DNA from: GCA-003244245 sp963712995
GTDB taxonomy: Bacteria > Actinomycetota > Actinomycetes > Mycobacteriales > Pseudonocardiaceae
Direction of reading: 5' to 3'
NCBI GenBank assembly: GCA_963712995.1
Contig: CAVQKH010000001.1
Span: 84,511-148,510, forward strand
DNA length: 64,000 bases
The position numbers were made by a program, and so were the translations under genes. This document shows, in pieces, positions 35,670 through 45,318 of the stretch. A model generated the notes under the pieces. That model did no database searches and was not told the DNA's origin. It saw only the letters and a program-made list of their open reading frames with translations. Within the stretch, counting starts at the first letter, position 1, and each line of letters begins with the position of its first letter.

Positions 35670-36685
35670 CAGTTCAACGTCCAGGGTAGGTAGGAATCGC
35701 TGTCGCCCCGGAGATGGCGGGCGAGCAGGCGTGCCTGGACCAACGGGAGCAGCGCGGCGGGGACGTCGCGGTCGAGCCCGGCGTGGTGCCATTCACGCTG
35801 CCGGGCTGTCGACCATTGCTCGAGGAAGAAACGTCGGCCATCGTCGGTGAGCTGGACGGTGCCGCCGGGCAGTGTCTCGGTGTGAGTGGGTTTGAGCTGC
35901 TCGCGATTGACCATGGTGAGGACGAGGCGGTCGACGAGCAGCGGGCGGAACTCTTCCATCAGGTCCAGCGCGAGAGCTGGTTTACCTGATCGGATGCCGT
36001 GCAGGTATCCGAGGTAGGGATCGAGACCGACGTGCTCGAGCGCGCCGTGAACAGCGACGCGGAGCATCCCGTAGCCGAAGGAGAGCAGGCAGTTCACCGG
36101 GTCCAGCGGCGGGCGACGGGTTCGACCGGCCATAGCACTCGGCGCGAGGAGTGCGAGGCCCTGGAAGTAGTCACGGGCTGCGCGTCCTTCGATGCCGAGC
36201 ACTTCGGGCAGTGCCCCGGCTTCGCCGAGGTCGGTCAGTGCGCTCGCGTGCCGTTCGGCGATATCCCGCAGGCGGGTCTGGCGGTCACCGGTGGTGTCCC
36301 GGGCGGATCGCAGCAGCAGCTGCCGGTAGTTGTGCAGCTTCCCGGCGACGACCGCCCGAGCGATGCCGATCCGGCGCTCGGGGTGCTCGTAGGCCCGGAA
36401 CTGGGCGAGGCGCAGGAGCGGGTTACCGGTCTGCGGGCCGCTGACCCGCCCGAGGAAACGCCCGTTGCGGGTGACCCAGGTGACCGATCTGCCGTCGGCG
36501 GCGCACCGGTGCAGCAGGTCGTCGGAGAGGTCCACGCCATTCCACGCGACGATGTGGTCGAGGCGAACCAGCGGGATCAGATTCCGGCCCGGTTTCTCGG
36601 GGTGGACCACGCGCAGCGCATCACCGTCGAGGTGCAGGCTGGTTCCCGGCGTGGTGACGTAGAGCGTGTTCAGCAATTCGGTCAC
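35669..36685 (-). CDS. cas1: Cas1, CRISPR integrase
   Basis: A 338-residue integrase of the type I-C group: ELLNTLYVTTPGTSLHLDGD at the N-terminus, GIEGRAARDYFQGLALL (first catalytic Glu), LLSFGYGMLRVAVHGALEHV, GLDPYLGYLHGIRSGKPALA (His), and LDLMEEFRPLLVDRLVLTMV (Glu/Asp). The active site looks complete. The start is a GTG at 36685 overlapping the cas4 stop (GTGA), giving the usual length; the frame is open further upstream but that stretch is cas4. Confidence 0.96.
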   Translation of the reverse strand: MTELLNTLYVTTPGTSLHLDGDALRVVHPEKPGRNLIPLVRLDHIVAWNGVDLSDDLLHRCAADGRSVTWVTRNGRFLGRVSGPQTGNPLLRLAQFRAYEHPERRIGIARAVVAGKLHNYRQLLLRSARDTTGDRQTRLRDIAERHASALTDLGEAGALPEVLGIEGRAARDYFQGLALLAPSAMAGRTRRPPLDPVNCLLSFGYGMLRVAVHGALEHVGLDPYLGYLHGIRSGKPALALDLMEEFRPLLVDRLVLTMVNREQLKPTHTETLPGGTVQLTDDGRRFFLEQWSTARQREWHHAGLDRDVPAALLPLVQARLLARHLRGDSDSYLPWTLN

Positions 36686-37335
36686 CGGCCTGCTCCGATC
36701 TCCCAGCCGACGTCCAGCCGCGGCCGGAACAGGCTCTCGGTGATCACCGCGGGAGCTGCTGGTTCGCAACCCGGCCGAAGCGAGCACCGGCGGCACCGCC
36801 TGTCGTTGACCGGCGGTGGCAGCGATCCCTCGGCCATCAGTGCCCGCAGAGCATCCGCCGTGTCGCTCACCTGCGCGGCGAGCACGTCGTCCACCTCCAC
36901 CTCGTGTCGGCGGCGGTCCCGTCCGGCGAAGACGACTCCCGCGGGCACCGGCGCGTCGAACATCTCCCTCAGGCACAGCACCTGAGCGGCGACCTGCAGG
37001 TCAGCCGGTCCGCCACGCCGGTAAGTACCCGACTTGTGCTCGATCGGCAGCGGCCCGTCAGCGCTGAACTGCACCACATCGCACACGCCGTGGACCCCGA
37101 GCGCATCGCTCCAGACCGGCAATGAGCGCCACACCCGCTGCCTGCGCCGGTCTCGTCCGGCACCGGCCTCGTCCACGGCGGCGTGCGCGAGGTCTCCACG
37201 CACCGTGTCCACATTGGAGTCGAAATAGGCCTCGACGTGGATGAGCGCCGCCTGCCGCGGGCAGTAGGCGTAGTGCTCCAGGGCCGAGATCGGCACGCTC
37301 CTGCGGCCCGGTGCCACCTCGTCGTCCCGCTGCAT
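36682..37335 (-). CDS. cas4: Cas4, RecB-like exonuclease for spacer trimming
   Basis: A 217-residue PD-(D/E)XK nuclease with an iron-sulfur cluster. The first Cys lies in YAYCPRQAALIHVE, the last three in CRRCSLRPGC. The nuclease core has VHGVCDVVQF (Asp), LPIEHKSGTY (ExK) and DLQVAAQVLCL (QxxxY-like helix). Cas4 sets spacer length and PAM orientation with Cas1-Cas2. The ATG is one base beyond the cas7 stop. Confidence 0.93.
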   Translation of the reverse strand: MQRDDEVAPGRRSVPISALEHYAYCPRQAALIHVEAYFDSNVDTVRGDLAHAAVDEAGAGRDRRRQRVWRSLPVWSDALGVHGVCDVVQFSADGPLPIEHKSGTYRRGGPADLQVAAQVLCLREMFDAPVPAGVVFAGRDRRRHEVEVDDVLAAQVSDTADALRALMAEGSLPPPVNDRRCRRCSLRPGCEPAAPAVITESLFRPRLDVGWEIGAGR

Positions 37336-37336
37336 C

Positions 37337-38221
37337 TCAGCTGATCAGCTTGGTGAGCGTCACACCCTGCGGGATATCACCATCGTCGACCGAGACGACG
37401 TAGTCGCCGAACGTGCGTGGCGCGACGTCCGCGTTGAGCAGGGACGGCCGGACACGCTCGGTGAGCTTGTGCGCCGGGGCGGAGCCGAAGGCGTCGGCGT
37501 GGTTGAACACGTAGAGTCCGCGCGGGGTCAGGGTGCCGCGGGTGGCTGAGCGGTCGTGGTCGAACATCATCTCCAGTGAGCGGTACAGCAGGTCGAGATC
37601 CTTGACGTCCACACCGGTCTGCCGGCCACGGGTCGCGGAGTAGTACAGCTCGGCGCGGTAGAGGCCGTAGGCGACGGTCCACTTACCGCCCATCTCGGTG
37701 CTCTCGCCCTTGTCGATGTCCTCCTGCCTGGTCTGGGTGACCCGGGTGATGGCGTGATCCATCGGGAACACCGGGTCGATACTGCGGGCCATGCTGACCT
37801 GCAACGGACCGCGGATCTGCCCCAACGCCACGGTCTTGCCCACCGAAAGTACCGCGCCGAACAGGCGAATATCGGCGTAGCGGTCGCACAGCCAGGCGCG
37901 AGCGTCAGCGGCCTGCTCCGGACTGATCTTCTTCGAGCCCAGCTCGAGCCCGTGCGCCTCGTACGACGCCTCCAGGCGTGGGTTGAGCGCGTACCCGGCC
38001 TGGACGAACACCCCATAGCGGGGATCGTCCCCGGCGGCCAGCGCGAGGGTGTCACGGATCTTGCGCTTGAGCGCGACATCGGTGACCAGGCCCTGGCCGC
38101 TCTCGTCGTCGGTGCGCGGCCGGTTACCGGCGTCCGGGTCGCCGTTGGGGTTGCCGTCGATCACGTCGAACAGGAACACCATGTCGTGCCGGACCGTCGG
38201 GTCCAGATGTGGCTGGGTCAT
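37337..38221 (-). CDS. cas7: Cas7 (Csd2), type I-C backbone subunit
   Basis: A 294-residue RAMP-type subunit that coats the crRNA. It shows MVFLFDVIDGNPNGDPDAGN (Csd2 start), VTDVALKRKIRDTLAL, FGAVLSVGKTVALGQIRGPL, QVSMARSIDPVFPMDHAITR, and the C-terminal GLYVFNHADAFGSAPAHKLT. All segments are in one frame. ATG at 38221 touches the cas8c stop; a GTG one codon earlier (38224) also fits a GTGATGA overlap. Confidence 0.95.
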   Translation of the reverse strand: MTQPHLDPTVRHDMVFLFDVIDGNPNGDPDAGNRPRTDDESGQGLVTDVALKRKIRDTLALAAGDDPRYGVFVQAGYALNPRLEASYEAHGLELGSKKISPEQAADARAWLCDRYADIRLFGAVLSVGKTVALGQIRGPLQVSMARSIDPVFPMDHAITRVTQTRQEDIDKGESTEMGGKWTVAYGLYRAELYYSATRGRQTGVDVKDLDLLYRSLEMMFDHDRSATRGTLTPRGLYVFNHADAFGSAPAHKLTERVRPSLLNADVAPRTFGDYVVSVDDGDIPQGVTLTKLIS

Positions 38222-38622
38222 CACGAACTCTCCTCGGGGGCGGTGACGGCGGGTCGGGCCGCGAAATGGTGGGCGCGCTGGTGGTGATAACCGAGCAGGA
38301 ACATCGACTGCTGACGCAAGGTGGTACGGGCCGGTAAGCCGGCGGCTGGGCCGATCAGCCCGAACAGCTCATCGAGCCGCTTATCGTGGTTGACCGCCGC
38401 GCCGGGCTTCCTGCGACGCAGCTTGCGCAGCCACGCATTGGCGTCCCGGCGGCCGTTGACGATCGCGGCCCGCGGATTGGTGACGGCACCGGCGAAGAAC
38501 CGGTCCCCGTAGGTGGTATTGAGCCTGCTCTCGGAGGCGTCGTACTGGAGCTGCTCCAGCGCGGCGAACAGCCGACCGGCGACGTAGCCGGCATCGGTGT
38601 TGGTGGGATCGAGGTCGGGCAT
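38221..38622 (-). CDS. cas11c: Cas11c small subunit from an internal start in cas8c
   Basis: In characterised type I-C systems the small subunit Cas11c is made from an internal start in cas8c. Here ATG at 38622 (MPDLDPTNTDAGYVAGRLFA, then ALEQLQYDASESRLNTTYGD) starts exactly where the small-subunit domain begins. It follows GAGAGAA by about five bases. The product is 133 residues, close to the known size. It lies downstream of the frameshift, so it would still be made. Confidence 0.7.
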   Translation of the reverse strand: MPDLDPTNTDAGYVAGRLFAALEQLQYDASESRLNTTYGDRFFAGAVTNPRAAIVNGRRDANAWLRKLRRRKPGAAVNHDKRLDELFGLIGPAAGLPARTTLRQQSMFLLGYHHQRAHHFAARPAVTAPEESS

Positions 38623-39962
38623 CGGATTCTCTCGGGTGAGGGGGGAGCGGATCAGGGCAAGGCGGATCAGAGCCGCTCGCGGCTCGTCGAGGTGGCCGTC
38701 GGTGCAGATCCGGTGCACCAGGTGGGCCAGCAGGGACGGCGGAAGCGGTGTGCGGCGGATGGCCGAACGGATCAGGTCGCGCTGCACGCCGTCGGGCCGG
38801 TCGGCGGCCTTCATGCCGAACTCGGCGTAGCGCTGCCGATCCCGCATCCATCGTCCGGTCACCAGCGCGAACCGACCGATTCCGTGGTAGCGGTGCCCGT
38901 CGTCCCACCGGGTGGCGATCTCCTGGTCGACGAACCACCGGGCAATGTTTCTTTTCAGCTAGGTAATGGCATCTGCACCCAGTCGCGCACCATCACCCGC
39001 GCGATGTTGCCGCCGACGGTCAAGGAGCAGAACATCTCCGTCTTCAGGCCGGGTAGCGTACGTCCGCGTTGGACCGACTGCAGCAGGGCGGAGATCCGTT
39101 CCGGGTCCGGCCCGTCGAGCAGGTCCACCTCGCCGGTATCCGCACCCCCGGTCACCCACCAGGCCAGTCGGCTGTCCTGCCCGCCGTAGGAGGCGGCGTC
39201 GCCCGAGCCGAGCACGTCGACCAGAGCGGCGGTCATCGCCTCGCCGCACACCACGCACAGCGGTGTGCTGGCGAGTTGCTTGCTCAACCCGTAGCCGAAG
39301 ACCCGTTCGTTGATGCTGACCAGTGCGGCGTCGTTACTCGCGCCGGGAACGAACCGCGCCGGTACCTTGCCGGGGACCGTGTCGAGCAGCGGGCGCACCC
39401 GCCCGCAGACCAGGCACAGGCCCTCGGCGCCACCACCTTTGCGGCGGGTGACCTCGGCGCTCCAGAACGGCACCACCGATGCGGCCCGGTGAGCCGGCAT
39501 CCCATCGACATTGATCACCACGCCTTGTTTCGCGGTGTAGCTCTCCGGCTTGCGCAGCTCACCGAGGGCGCCGCTGCGGTAGCAGGCGGCGACGGCTTGC
39601 GCTACCGGGTCGCCCTGTCCCTCGTCGCTGTCCGCCCAGCGCTGCACGAGATCGACGAAAGCGGCATGACACTGCGCCACCCGGACCGGCTTGGTGTCCG
39701 GGTCACCCCATCCCAGCACGTACTGCACGTCGTCGGCAGCGAGATGTGCAGCGACCCCGAAAGCGCGCACCGCCGATGGCGTGGTATGCGGGACCGCCCG
39801 CGGTTTCCCCTTGCCGTCCACCTCCGTGAGCGGCTGCAGCTCCTCCGAGCGCAGCTTGCCGTCGCTATCGAGGTTGAGCTGCCAGGAGAACAGCCGTTCC
39901 CGGTGAAAGGGCTTGGTCTCGCCGTGCTCCTCGGAATACTCGACCAACCGCTGCAGCAGCAT
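38221..39962 (-). pseudogene. cas8c: Cas8c (Csd1), large subunit, split by a one-base deletion
   Basis: Cas8c reads the PAM and helps open the target. The N-terminal frame (ATG 39962) gives 335 residues with two CxxC pairs (LCLVCGR and LCVVCGE, a zinc site) and TEMFCSLTVGGNIARVMVRD. It stops at a TGA at 38955-38957 right after QMPLPS. In the neighbouring frame the protein continues at once: LKRNIARWFVDQEIATRWDD, then VTGRWMRDRQRYAEFGMKAA to the C-terminus. Adding one base between CCT and AG near 38959 restores a single reading frame of about 580 codons, the normal Csd1 length. Full Cas8c therefore cannot be made without a frameshift, while the C-terminal Cas11c product is unaffected. Confidence 0.88.
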
Positions 39963-40624
39963 CAGGCCACCCCGGTGGCGGGAATGCCGTGCTCGGGCAC
40001 ATGCAGCACACCCCGATCAAGCCGGGCGGTGAACCAACTGAACGACGGTGGCGACGTCGCATGGTCCACCGAGTGCAGCATGATCCCAAGATCCTCGGTG
40101 ACCTTGTACGGCGGCCGGTCGTCCGGATCACCGAAGAACGCACTGAACTCCCGCGTTCCCAGGTAGGGCTGGGTAAAGCAACTACCCCGGCTGACCCGCC
40201 GACGGAACTGGTCCCGGTAGGCCGCCTCCGGCTTCGTCGCACCGTCCCGCAGCACCACGTGCGCGTGGATCCGGTAGGCCACCTCGCGCAGGCACACCGC
40301 GTTGCGCTGCACCCGATGCGCCACCGTGTCGATCCGGCGCCGCCCGGAGGCCGCATCGGCCAGCGACGCCAGATCGGTGGTCTCGTTGCGGCGCTGGGTG
40401 AACTGCTTGATCTCGTTGAGCACCTCGATCGCCACCACCCGCCAGGCGAACTCCGGCTTCCAGAAGATCGACTCCAGCACTCCCACCGCCGCCGACGGTG
40501 TCATCACCGGATACGACACCCGCTCCACCTTCAACTCAGGCCGGGTGAACAACGCGGCGTCTCCCCACACCTGCACCACCACCGGCGGCGCCCCCCGTGA
40601 GGCGGGCAGCATCTCCGGTATCAC
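39962..40624 (-). CDS. cas5c: Cas5c (Cas5d), crRNA-processing subunit
   Basis: In type I-C, Cas5c replaces Cas6 and cuts the pre-crRNA at the base of the repeat stem. The 220-residue protein has VVQVWGDAALFTRPELKVER, YPVMTPSAAVGVLESIFWKP (the Cas5d glycine-rich segment), and AYRIHAHVVLRD with a His/Tyr-rich region. GTG at 40624 overlaps the cas3 stop (GTGA), and the stop overlaps the cas8c ATG. Confidence 0.94.
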   Translation of the reverse strand: MIPEMLPASRGAPPVVVQVWGDAALFTRPELKVERVSYPVMTPSAAVGVLESIFWKPEFAWRVVAIEVLNEIKQFTQRRNETTDLASLADAASGRRRIDTVAHRVQRNAVCLREVAYRIHAHVVLRDGATKPEAAYRDQFRRRVSRGSCFTQPYLGTREFSAFFGDPDDRPPYKVTEDLGIMLHSVDHATSPPSFSWFTARLDRGVLHVPEHGIPATGVA

Positions 40625-42825
40625 CAGACGTTCTCCTCTCCGATCGCAGAGTCATCGACTCCCAGGTATCGGTCGTAGTCACCCGACCACTCCCACAGAT
40701 CGCCGATCACTGGTTTGCACATCGCCCTGAATGCCGGGGCGGTTACGACCCGTAGCGGGACTGTGACAATGTAGGGACGCAGGGTACGGAAGGTCTCCCG
40801 CCGCGGGCCCTCGGATGTACGTAGCTCGCGCACCAGGCCCTCCACCAGTGCGGTGTCCTGGTAGTCGGTCACCACGATCGGCACGGTGTCGTCGTCGATC
40901 ATCCGGAACGCGAGAGTCGGGTCGCGCTGGTCAGACAAGCCGGTGTCGCGTAGCGGACCCTCTGCGACACCCAGGAAGTCGAGCTTCGTGCGCCGTTCCT
41001 GGATCGTCCTGCCACGCTTGCCGTTGTCGGCATCGATGGAGTTGTAGAGATGCTGGTAATAGCGATCGAGGGCGGTGATGTCGTCAGGAGCGGCACGATC
41101 CGGCCCGAAATAGCACCGGGTCGAGCCGACCCCGGCACCATAGAAAGCTGGTACCGGAGCGTCGGTGGCGTCGAACACCACGACTCGGCCGGGCTGTTCA
41201 CGATGGCCCTCCCGATTGGCCCGCCCGGCCGCCTGCTGCAACGACTCCGCCGGGGCCAGCGCCCGGAACACCACGGGGAAATCGACGTCCACACCGGCCT
41301 CGATCAGCTGCGTGGACACCAGCAGCACCGGCTCGTCACCGGCCAGCAGAGCCCGGACCTCCTCCAGCACCGCGCGCCGGTGCGCCGGGCACATCCGGGT
41401 GGACAGGTGGCGCACCGGCACCTCCGCCCGCTGCTCCAGCAACCGGAACATCCGCCGCGCGTGGTCCACGGTGTTGACCACCACCAGCGCCTGCCACTGC
41501 TCCGCGACCTCATCGGCGACCTCGGCCAGCTCCGGGCGGGGATCAATCCGCCACTCATAGCGCGCCCGGCGCAACCGCTCGAACAGCTCCACCGGCCGCT
41601 CCACCAGGTTGTGCACCGGCAACGCGGACCACACCGACAGCGCGTCGAACTTCGGCTGGGTCGCCGAGGTCAGCAGCACCGTCGTACCGAAATGCTCGGC
41701 CAGCAGCTTCAGCGCGTCCAGGATCGGCACCAGCAGCGACACCGGCAGCGCCTGCACCTCATCCAGCACGAGCACGGCATTGGCCAGGCGGTGCAGCTTG
41801 CGGGACCGCGCCGGTTTGCGCCCGAACAACGAGTCGAACAGCTGCACCGTGGTCGTCACGACGAACGGCGCGTCCCAGTTCTCCGCCGCCAGCCGCAGCC
41901 GGCCTTCGCCATCGGCGCCGTCGAACTCGGCCTGCGAGTGATGCTCGAGCACCGTGTCCTCGCCGAGCAACCGGCGGTAGACCTCCGCGTTCTGCTCGGT
42001 GATGGTCAAAAACGGCACCGCGACGATCACCCGCGCCTTGTGATGGCGCGCCGCGTGATGCAACGCGAACCCCGCCGAGGTAATCGTCTTACCCGAGCCG
42101 GTCGGCGCGGGCAATCGATAGATCCCGCCCGGACCCGCCGCGGCGCGCACCGCGTCGTCGTACAACCCCCGCCGCACCTCATCGATCGGTGACGGCGGCC
42201 GCTGCGCCAACATCGCCGCCCGGCGCTCCTCGAACCGGCACACCAGCGCCGCCATGTCCGCGACCGGTGCGAGCGCAGGCGAGTCCAATCCCTGGAAGTG
42301 CGCCCCCGTGTCCAGGTGGTCCGCGTCCACCAGCGCAGAGAACGTCAGCCGCACCCCCATCTCCAGCAACAGCGCATCCCGCCGCCAGACCTCGGGCACG
42401 AGAACGGGACCGCCGATCACGTCCTGCGCTTCCGGTACCTGCTTGAGGAGCCGGGTCAGCGTGACGGCTTCATCTGTCAGCGGCTCATCGCGCACCTCGC
42501 GCAGTTGCTCGACGTCGGTCAACCCGCCGTGATGACCCAAGATCACCATCGCGGTTTCTCGGGCGGAGCTGACCAGTAGTCGAGCGCCCAGCTTCTTGTG
42601 ATCACAACCCACGGCACCCCGAGTTCCCTCGACGACCAGCAACTTCTCCTGCCAGACACACCCCGCCTTGCCAGCGTCGTGCAGAAGACCCGCCGCCGCA
42701 GCCAAATCACCCGCCCCGAACGGCTCGGCGAACCGTCTCGCCAAGGCCGAGGTCGACCTCAAGTGGTCAGCCAGACCATGGCGCCGACCAGCAGCGTTCT
42801 TGCTGTGAGCCCACACGTTGGTCAC
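40621..42825 (-). CDS. cas3: Cas3, HD nuclease-helicase
   Basis: A 734-residue fusion that unwinds and degrades target DNA. The HD domain has HGLADHLRSTSALARRFAEP, AAAGLLHDAGKAG (HD pair) and MVILGHHGGL. The helicase has Walker A LPAPTGSGKTITSAGFALHH, the DEAD-type box LVLDEVQALP, TSATQPKF (motif III), and STQLIEAGVDVDFPVVFRAL with SLQQAAGRANREG (motifs V and VI). GTG start at 42825 with GGGGAAGG upstream; it is the first gene of the cas operon. Confidence 0.95.
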   Translation of the reverse strand: MTNVWAHSKNAAGRRHGLADHLRSTSALARRFAEPFGAGDLAAAAGLLHDAGKAGCVWQEKLLVVEGTRGAVGCDHKKLGARLLVSSARETAMVILGHHGGLTDVEQLREVRDEPLTDEAVTLTRLLKQVPEAQDVIGGPVLVPEVWRRDALLLEMGVRLTFSALVDADHLDTGAHFQGLDSPALAPVADMAALVCRFEERRAAMLAQRPPSPIDEVRRGLYDDAVRAAAGPGGIYRLPAPTGSGKTITSAGFALHHAARHHKARVIVAVPFLTITEQNAEVYRRLLGEDTVLEHHSQAEFDGADGEGRLRLAAENWDAPFVVTTTVQLFDSLFGRKPARSRKLHRLANAVLVLDEVQALPVSLLVPILDALKLLAEHFGTTVLLTSATQPKFDALSVWSALPVHNLVERPVELFERLRRARYEWRIDPRPELAEVADEVAEQWQALVVVNTVDHARRMFRLLEQRAEVPVRHLSTRMCPAHRRAVLEEVRALLAGDEPVLLVSTQLIEAGVDVDFPVVFRALAPAESLQQAAGRANREGHREQPGRVVVFDATDAPVPAFYGAGVGSTRCYFGPDRAAPDDITALDRYYQHLYNSIDADNGKRGRTIQERRTKLDFLGVAEGPLRDTGLSDQRDPTLAFRMIDDDTVPIVVTDYQDTALVEGLVRELRTSEGPRRETFRTLRPYIVTVPLRVVTAPAFRAMCKPVIGDLWEWSGDYDRYLGVDDSAIGEENVW

Positions 42826-43180
42826 CTTCCCCGATCTAGCGCCGGGCCGATTCGCTGGCGGATTGCCAAGCGGCCAGCGGCCCTGCTCGAACGGTGGCAG
42901 TGTGACGGGTCGCCCTGACAGTCTCTTTCAACGACCGGGTAGTCCGTGTCTCTGGCCACGCCCCGCGGGCAGGTGAGGGGAACTTCTCGAGTCTTCGAAC
43001 GGGTCCTTGCCCAGGTCCCGAGCGGTCACCCAGCCGGCGACCACAGAACAACGATGGCGCGCTCTTGGTGAAGGGAAATTTCGTCGTCAGCTTCAGCGAG
43101 GGAACCGTGGCACTCGCACGAGCTGACGAAACCTCAGGTCGCGACCGGTGGAGTCACAGGGCAGCGATCGGGCGTGCTCG
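42826..43180. other. cas operon upstream region, no gene
   Basis: These 355 bases separate cas3 from the HEAGH protein gene, both on the minus strand. Open frames here have no family features. The cas promoter must lie within, but I see no clear -35/-10 pair. The stretch 42950-43060 is unremarkable GC-rich DNA. Confidence 0.5.
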
Positions 43181-43726
43181 TTACGCCCAGGTCCCTCCGC
43201 GGCGACCACGCCGAGCGAGTGGCTTGGCATTGGTCTCGATGGTGTACGCGTGCCGCCGAACCAGCCGGTGCGCATCAGGCCGCAAATTCTCGAACGTGTA
43301 CCCGGTACCCTGCGACTCTCGCTTGAAGATCTCTCGATCCCCACTGGCATGCGCATGCGATTCTTGTAGCGCCTCCTTGTACGAGTACCCGTATCGATCC
43401 ATGAGGTACCGGCACTCAGCCTCTTGCCCCGCGATGATGGCGACCAGCAAGCCCCGCCGTTCATGATCACTCATGTCACGGCGAGGGTTCCATGTGGTAT
43501 GCCCGCCGCCTCGGGGATTCACATGCATCTCGGTGACGGTCAAGCCACCAACCCGAGCAGCTCTGGCGTGACCGGCTTCATGATATGCCGTCACCGCTCG
43601 TTGATCAGGGTTCCTCGTGGCGTGCTGCCCGGTTAAGAATCCCCATACCGAGGTCCGTTGCGCGGATTGCACCGGCACTGGAGCGGCGTCGTCCTCACCG
43701 CTGAAGAATTTCCAGATCGCGCCCAT
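43181..43726 (-). CDS. Stand-alone FtsH-peptidase-like (M41-type) protein, copy A
   Basis: A 181-residue protein without an AAA domain. VTAYHEAGHARAARVGGLTV places HEAGH at residues 49-53. Next come LLVAIIAGQEAECRYLMDRY (compare GGxxAE of FtsH) and ASGDREIFKRES (an Asp where FtsH has its third zinc ligand). This resembles the peptidase half of FtsH. Copy B at 46103 has the same length and about two thirds of its residues. No signal peptide. ATG at 43726 follows GGGAG. I infer a zinc protease; its substrate is unknown. Confidence 0.75.
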   Translation of the reverse strand: MGAIWKFFSGEDDAAPVPVQSAQRTSVWGFLTGQHATRNPDQRAVTAYHEAGHARAARVGGLTVTEMHVNPRGGGHTTWNPRRDMSDHERRGLLVAIIAGQEAECRYLMDRYGYSYKEALQESHAHASGDREIFKRESQGTGYTFENLRPDAHRLVRRHAYTIETNAKPLARRGRRGGTWA

Positions 43727-43915
43727 AAAAAATCATCTCCCACGCCGCACTCTACATAGACCGAGGAGAACATGTCCAGCAGCTGTTTCGCGTAGGACAG
43801 CATTACCAACATAACCTGTCGCCAAGCGCAAGCACGCGACCGCGTTTAGTGGCCATAGCCCGATCTCGGTAAGGATTTCCTATCCTATCGACAACGGGTC
43901 CGGTTTCCATCTCGA

Positions 43916-44776
43916 CTAGGCGATCGCGGGAATTCCGAAACACATCCGGTCCGCGGCCTCCAGTGTCCCGTCCTCGAAGTAGGGGCGTGTCCAGCGATCA
44001 CCGGGGCACAGCGCGGGCGGCGGATCGTCCGCGGCTCTTGAACGCTTGCTCTGGTGCCAGTGGAAGCGGTAGTGGTCGTAGAGGCGCATCAACTCGACGC
44101 CATAGCAGTCCGCTACATCGAGGGCGCCGCGGATGATCAGGTAGTTCTCGTCGTTGCCGCCTGACGCGCTGGCGGAAAGGTTGTGCGACCCGCTCGCAAC
44201 TGTCGGCGCATCGGAGGTGAAATCGATCACGACGAGCTTGGTGTGAATCAGGATATTGCCCTTCTGGCCTGCGGTCGTCTCTTTGAGGAAGCCCTCGAGA
44301 CCCTCGTCGAGCATCGCGGTAGCGACGAAGTCCGCGGTGCGGTCGCGATGGATGCCCGTGATCGTGTCGTCGCGGGTGTTCTGCAGCCCGAAGCGCAGAA
44401 TCGCGTCGTGGGGCTGGCCGAGCAACGCCTCGCGGATCCGCTGGTTGAGCTTGAAGACAGTGCAGAACAACACATCGCGCGCTGCACCCCGGATCTCGGC
44501 TGCGAACAGATCGAGGTCGACCTCACCGCCGCGCGGGGAGAAGCCGGCCACGATCGGCGCATCCGACGACAGCGGGATTATTGACGTTGATCCACTTCTT
44601 CGTCTTATCCGGGGTCGCGCCGCCGAACAAGATCTCGAATATCTCCTGATACTCGTGACCCTCGTTGATCTCGGTCTGCTCGTCGCCACGCTTGGCGTGG
44701 TAAACGATCCGCACATCCGCACCGCGGTGGCGGGCGGCGTCGATCGCGTCACGGATCTCCTGCAGCTCGTATTCAC
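43916..44776 (-). pseudogene. Phospholipase D-like protein, decayed copy A
   Basis: This is a shortened copy of the PLD gene at 48378. The C-terminal half is intact: RGGEVDLDLFAAEIRGAARD, ILIHTKLVVIDF (HKD motif 2) and VASGSHNLSASASGGNDE. Upstream, the coding sequence jumps from TEINEGH straight to EYQEIFEILF, a loss of about 70 codons that removes HKD motif 1. An extra G near 44575-44577 shifts the frame at NVNNP. Everything upstream of YELQEIRDAIDAARHRG is missing and replaced by a fragment of another gene. Confidence 0.85.
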
Positions 44777-45318
44777 CCCTCGACTGGCACGTCGCCATCG
44801 GCGTTCACGGCGATGCAGTCGCTACCAGGCAGTTCTCGCGATTGTGGATCTAAAGACAGCGTCAGCAGCAGTAGACACAGGCGAAACCCTACCCAACCGC
44901 AGGCGGGCAGCCGAGCACGTAAGGTCGCACACCACGTGCGCTGGCGCTGGTCAACCTGCGCGGCGCCCGCGAGCTGCACGTACCGCGGTGACCCTGGAAC
45001 TGCCAACCCGGTCAGCCCGGCAGCCAGAATCGCCGCGGTCGCCGAGTCGGCCCCGACGACGAGATGCCGCGACGAGCAGAGCAGCGCGAACACCACCATC
45101 GGGACCAGCAGCGTGTAGAGCCCGGTGGCCACCGGCATCCCGGCGATCCGGGCGTAGCCCAGCACCTCGGGCGCCGCCAGCGTCACCCCGGCCAGGACGT
45201 CCGGAAGTACCCGGTCCCGGTGCAGCGGCAGCATCCAGCCTGCCATGCCCACCATCCGATCCCCGGGCCCCTGACCGGCCGGCTCGGCACTATCGCGCCC
45301 CGTCGAGCCGGGGGTCAA
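44773..45318 (-). pseudogene. Truncated SulP-type transporter joined to foreign sequence
   Basis: The frame encodes the start of a SulP sulfate/anion permease: LHRDRVLPDVLAGVTLAAPE, VLGYARIAGMPVATGLYTLL and DSATAAILAAGLTGLAVPGS. It leaves the family after YVQLAGAAQVD (about 44950). The remaining codons are unrelated, and the last 49 bases (44775-44823) are an antisense copy of part of the 436-residue gene at 47071. Only the first two or three of about a dozen membrane segments remain. Confidence 0.7.

Noticed and set aside
35379..42825. Another type I subtype (I-E, I-G/I-U or I-B)
   Set aside because: There is no cas6 and no separate cas11 gene. Cas5d-, Csd1- and Csd2-type sequences in the order cas3-cas5-cas8c-cas7-cas4-cas1-cas2 define I-C.
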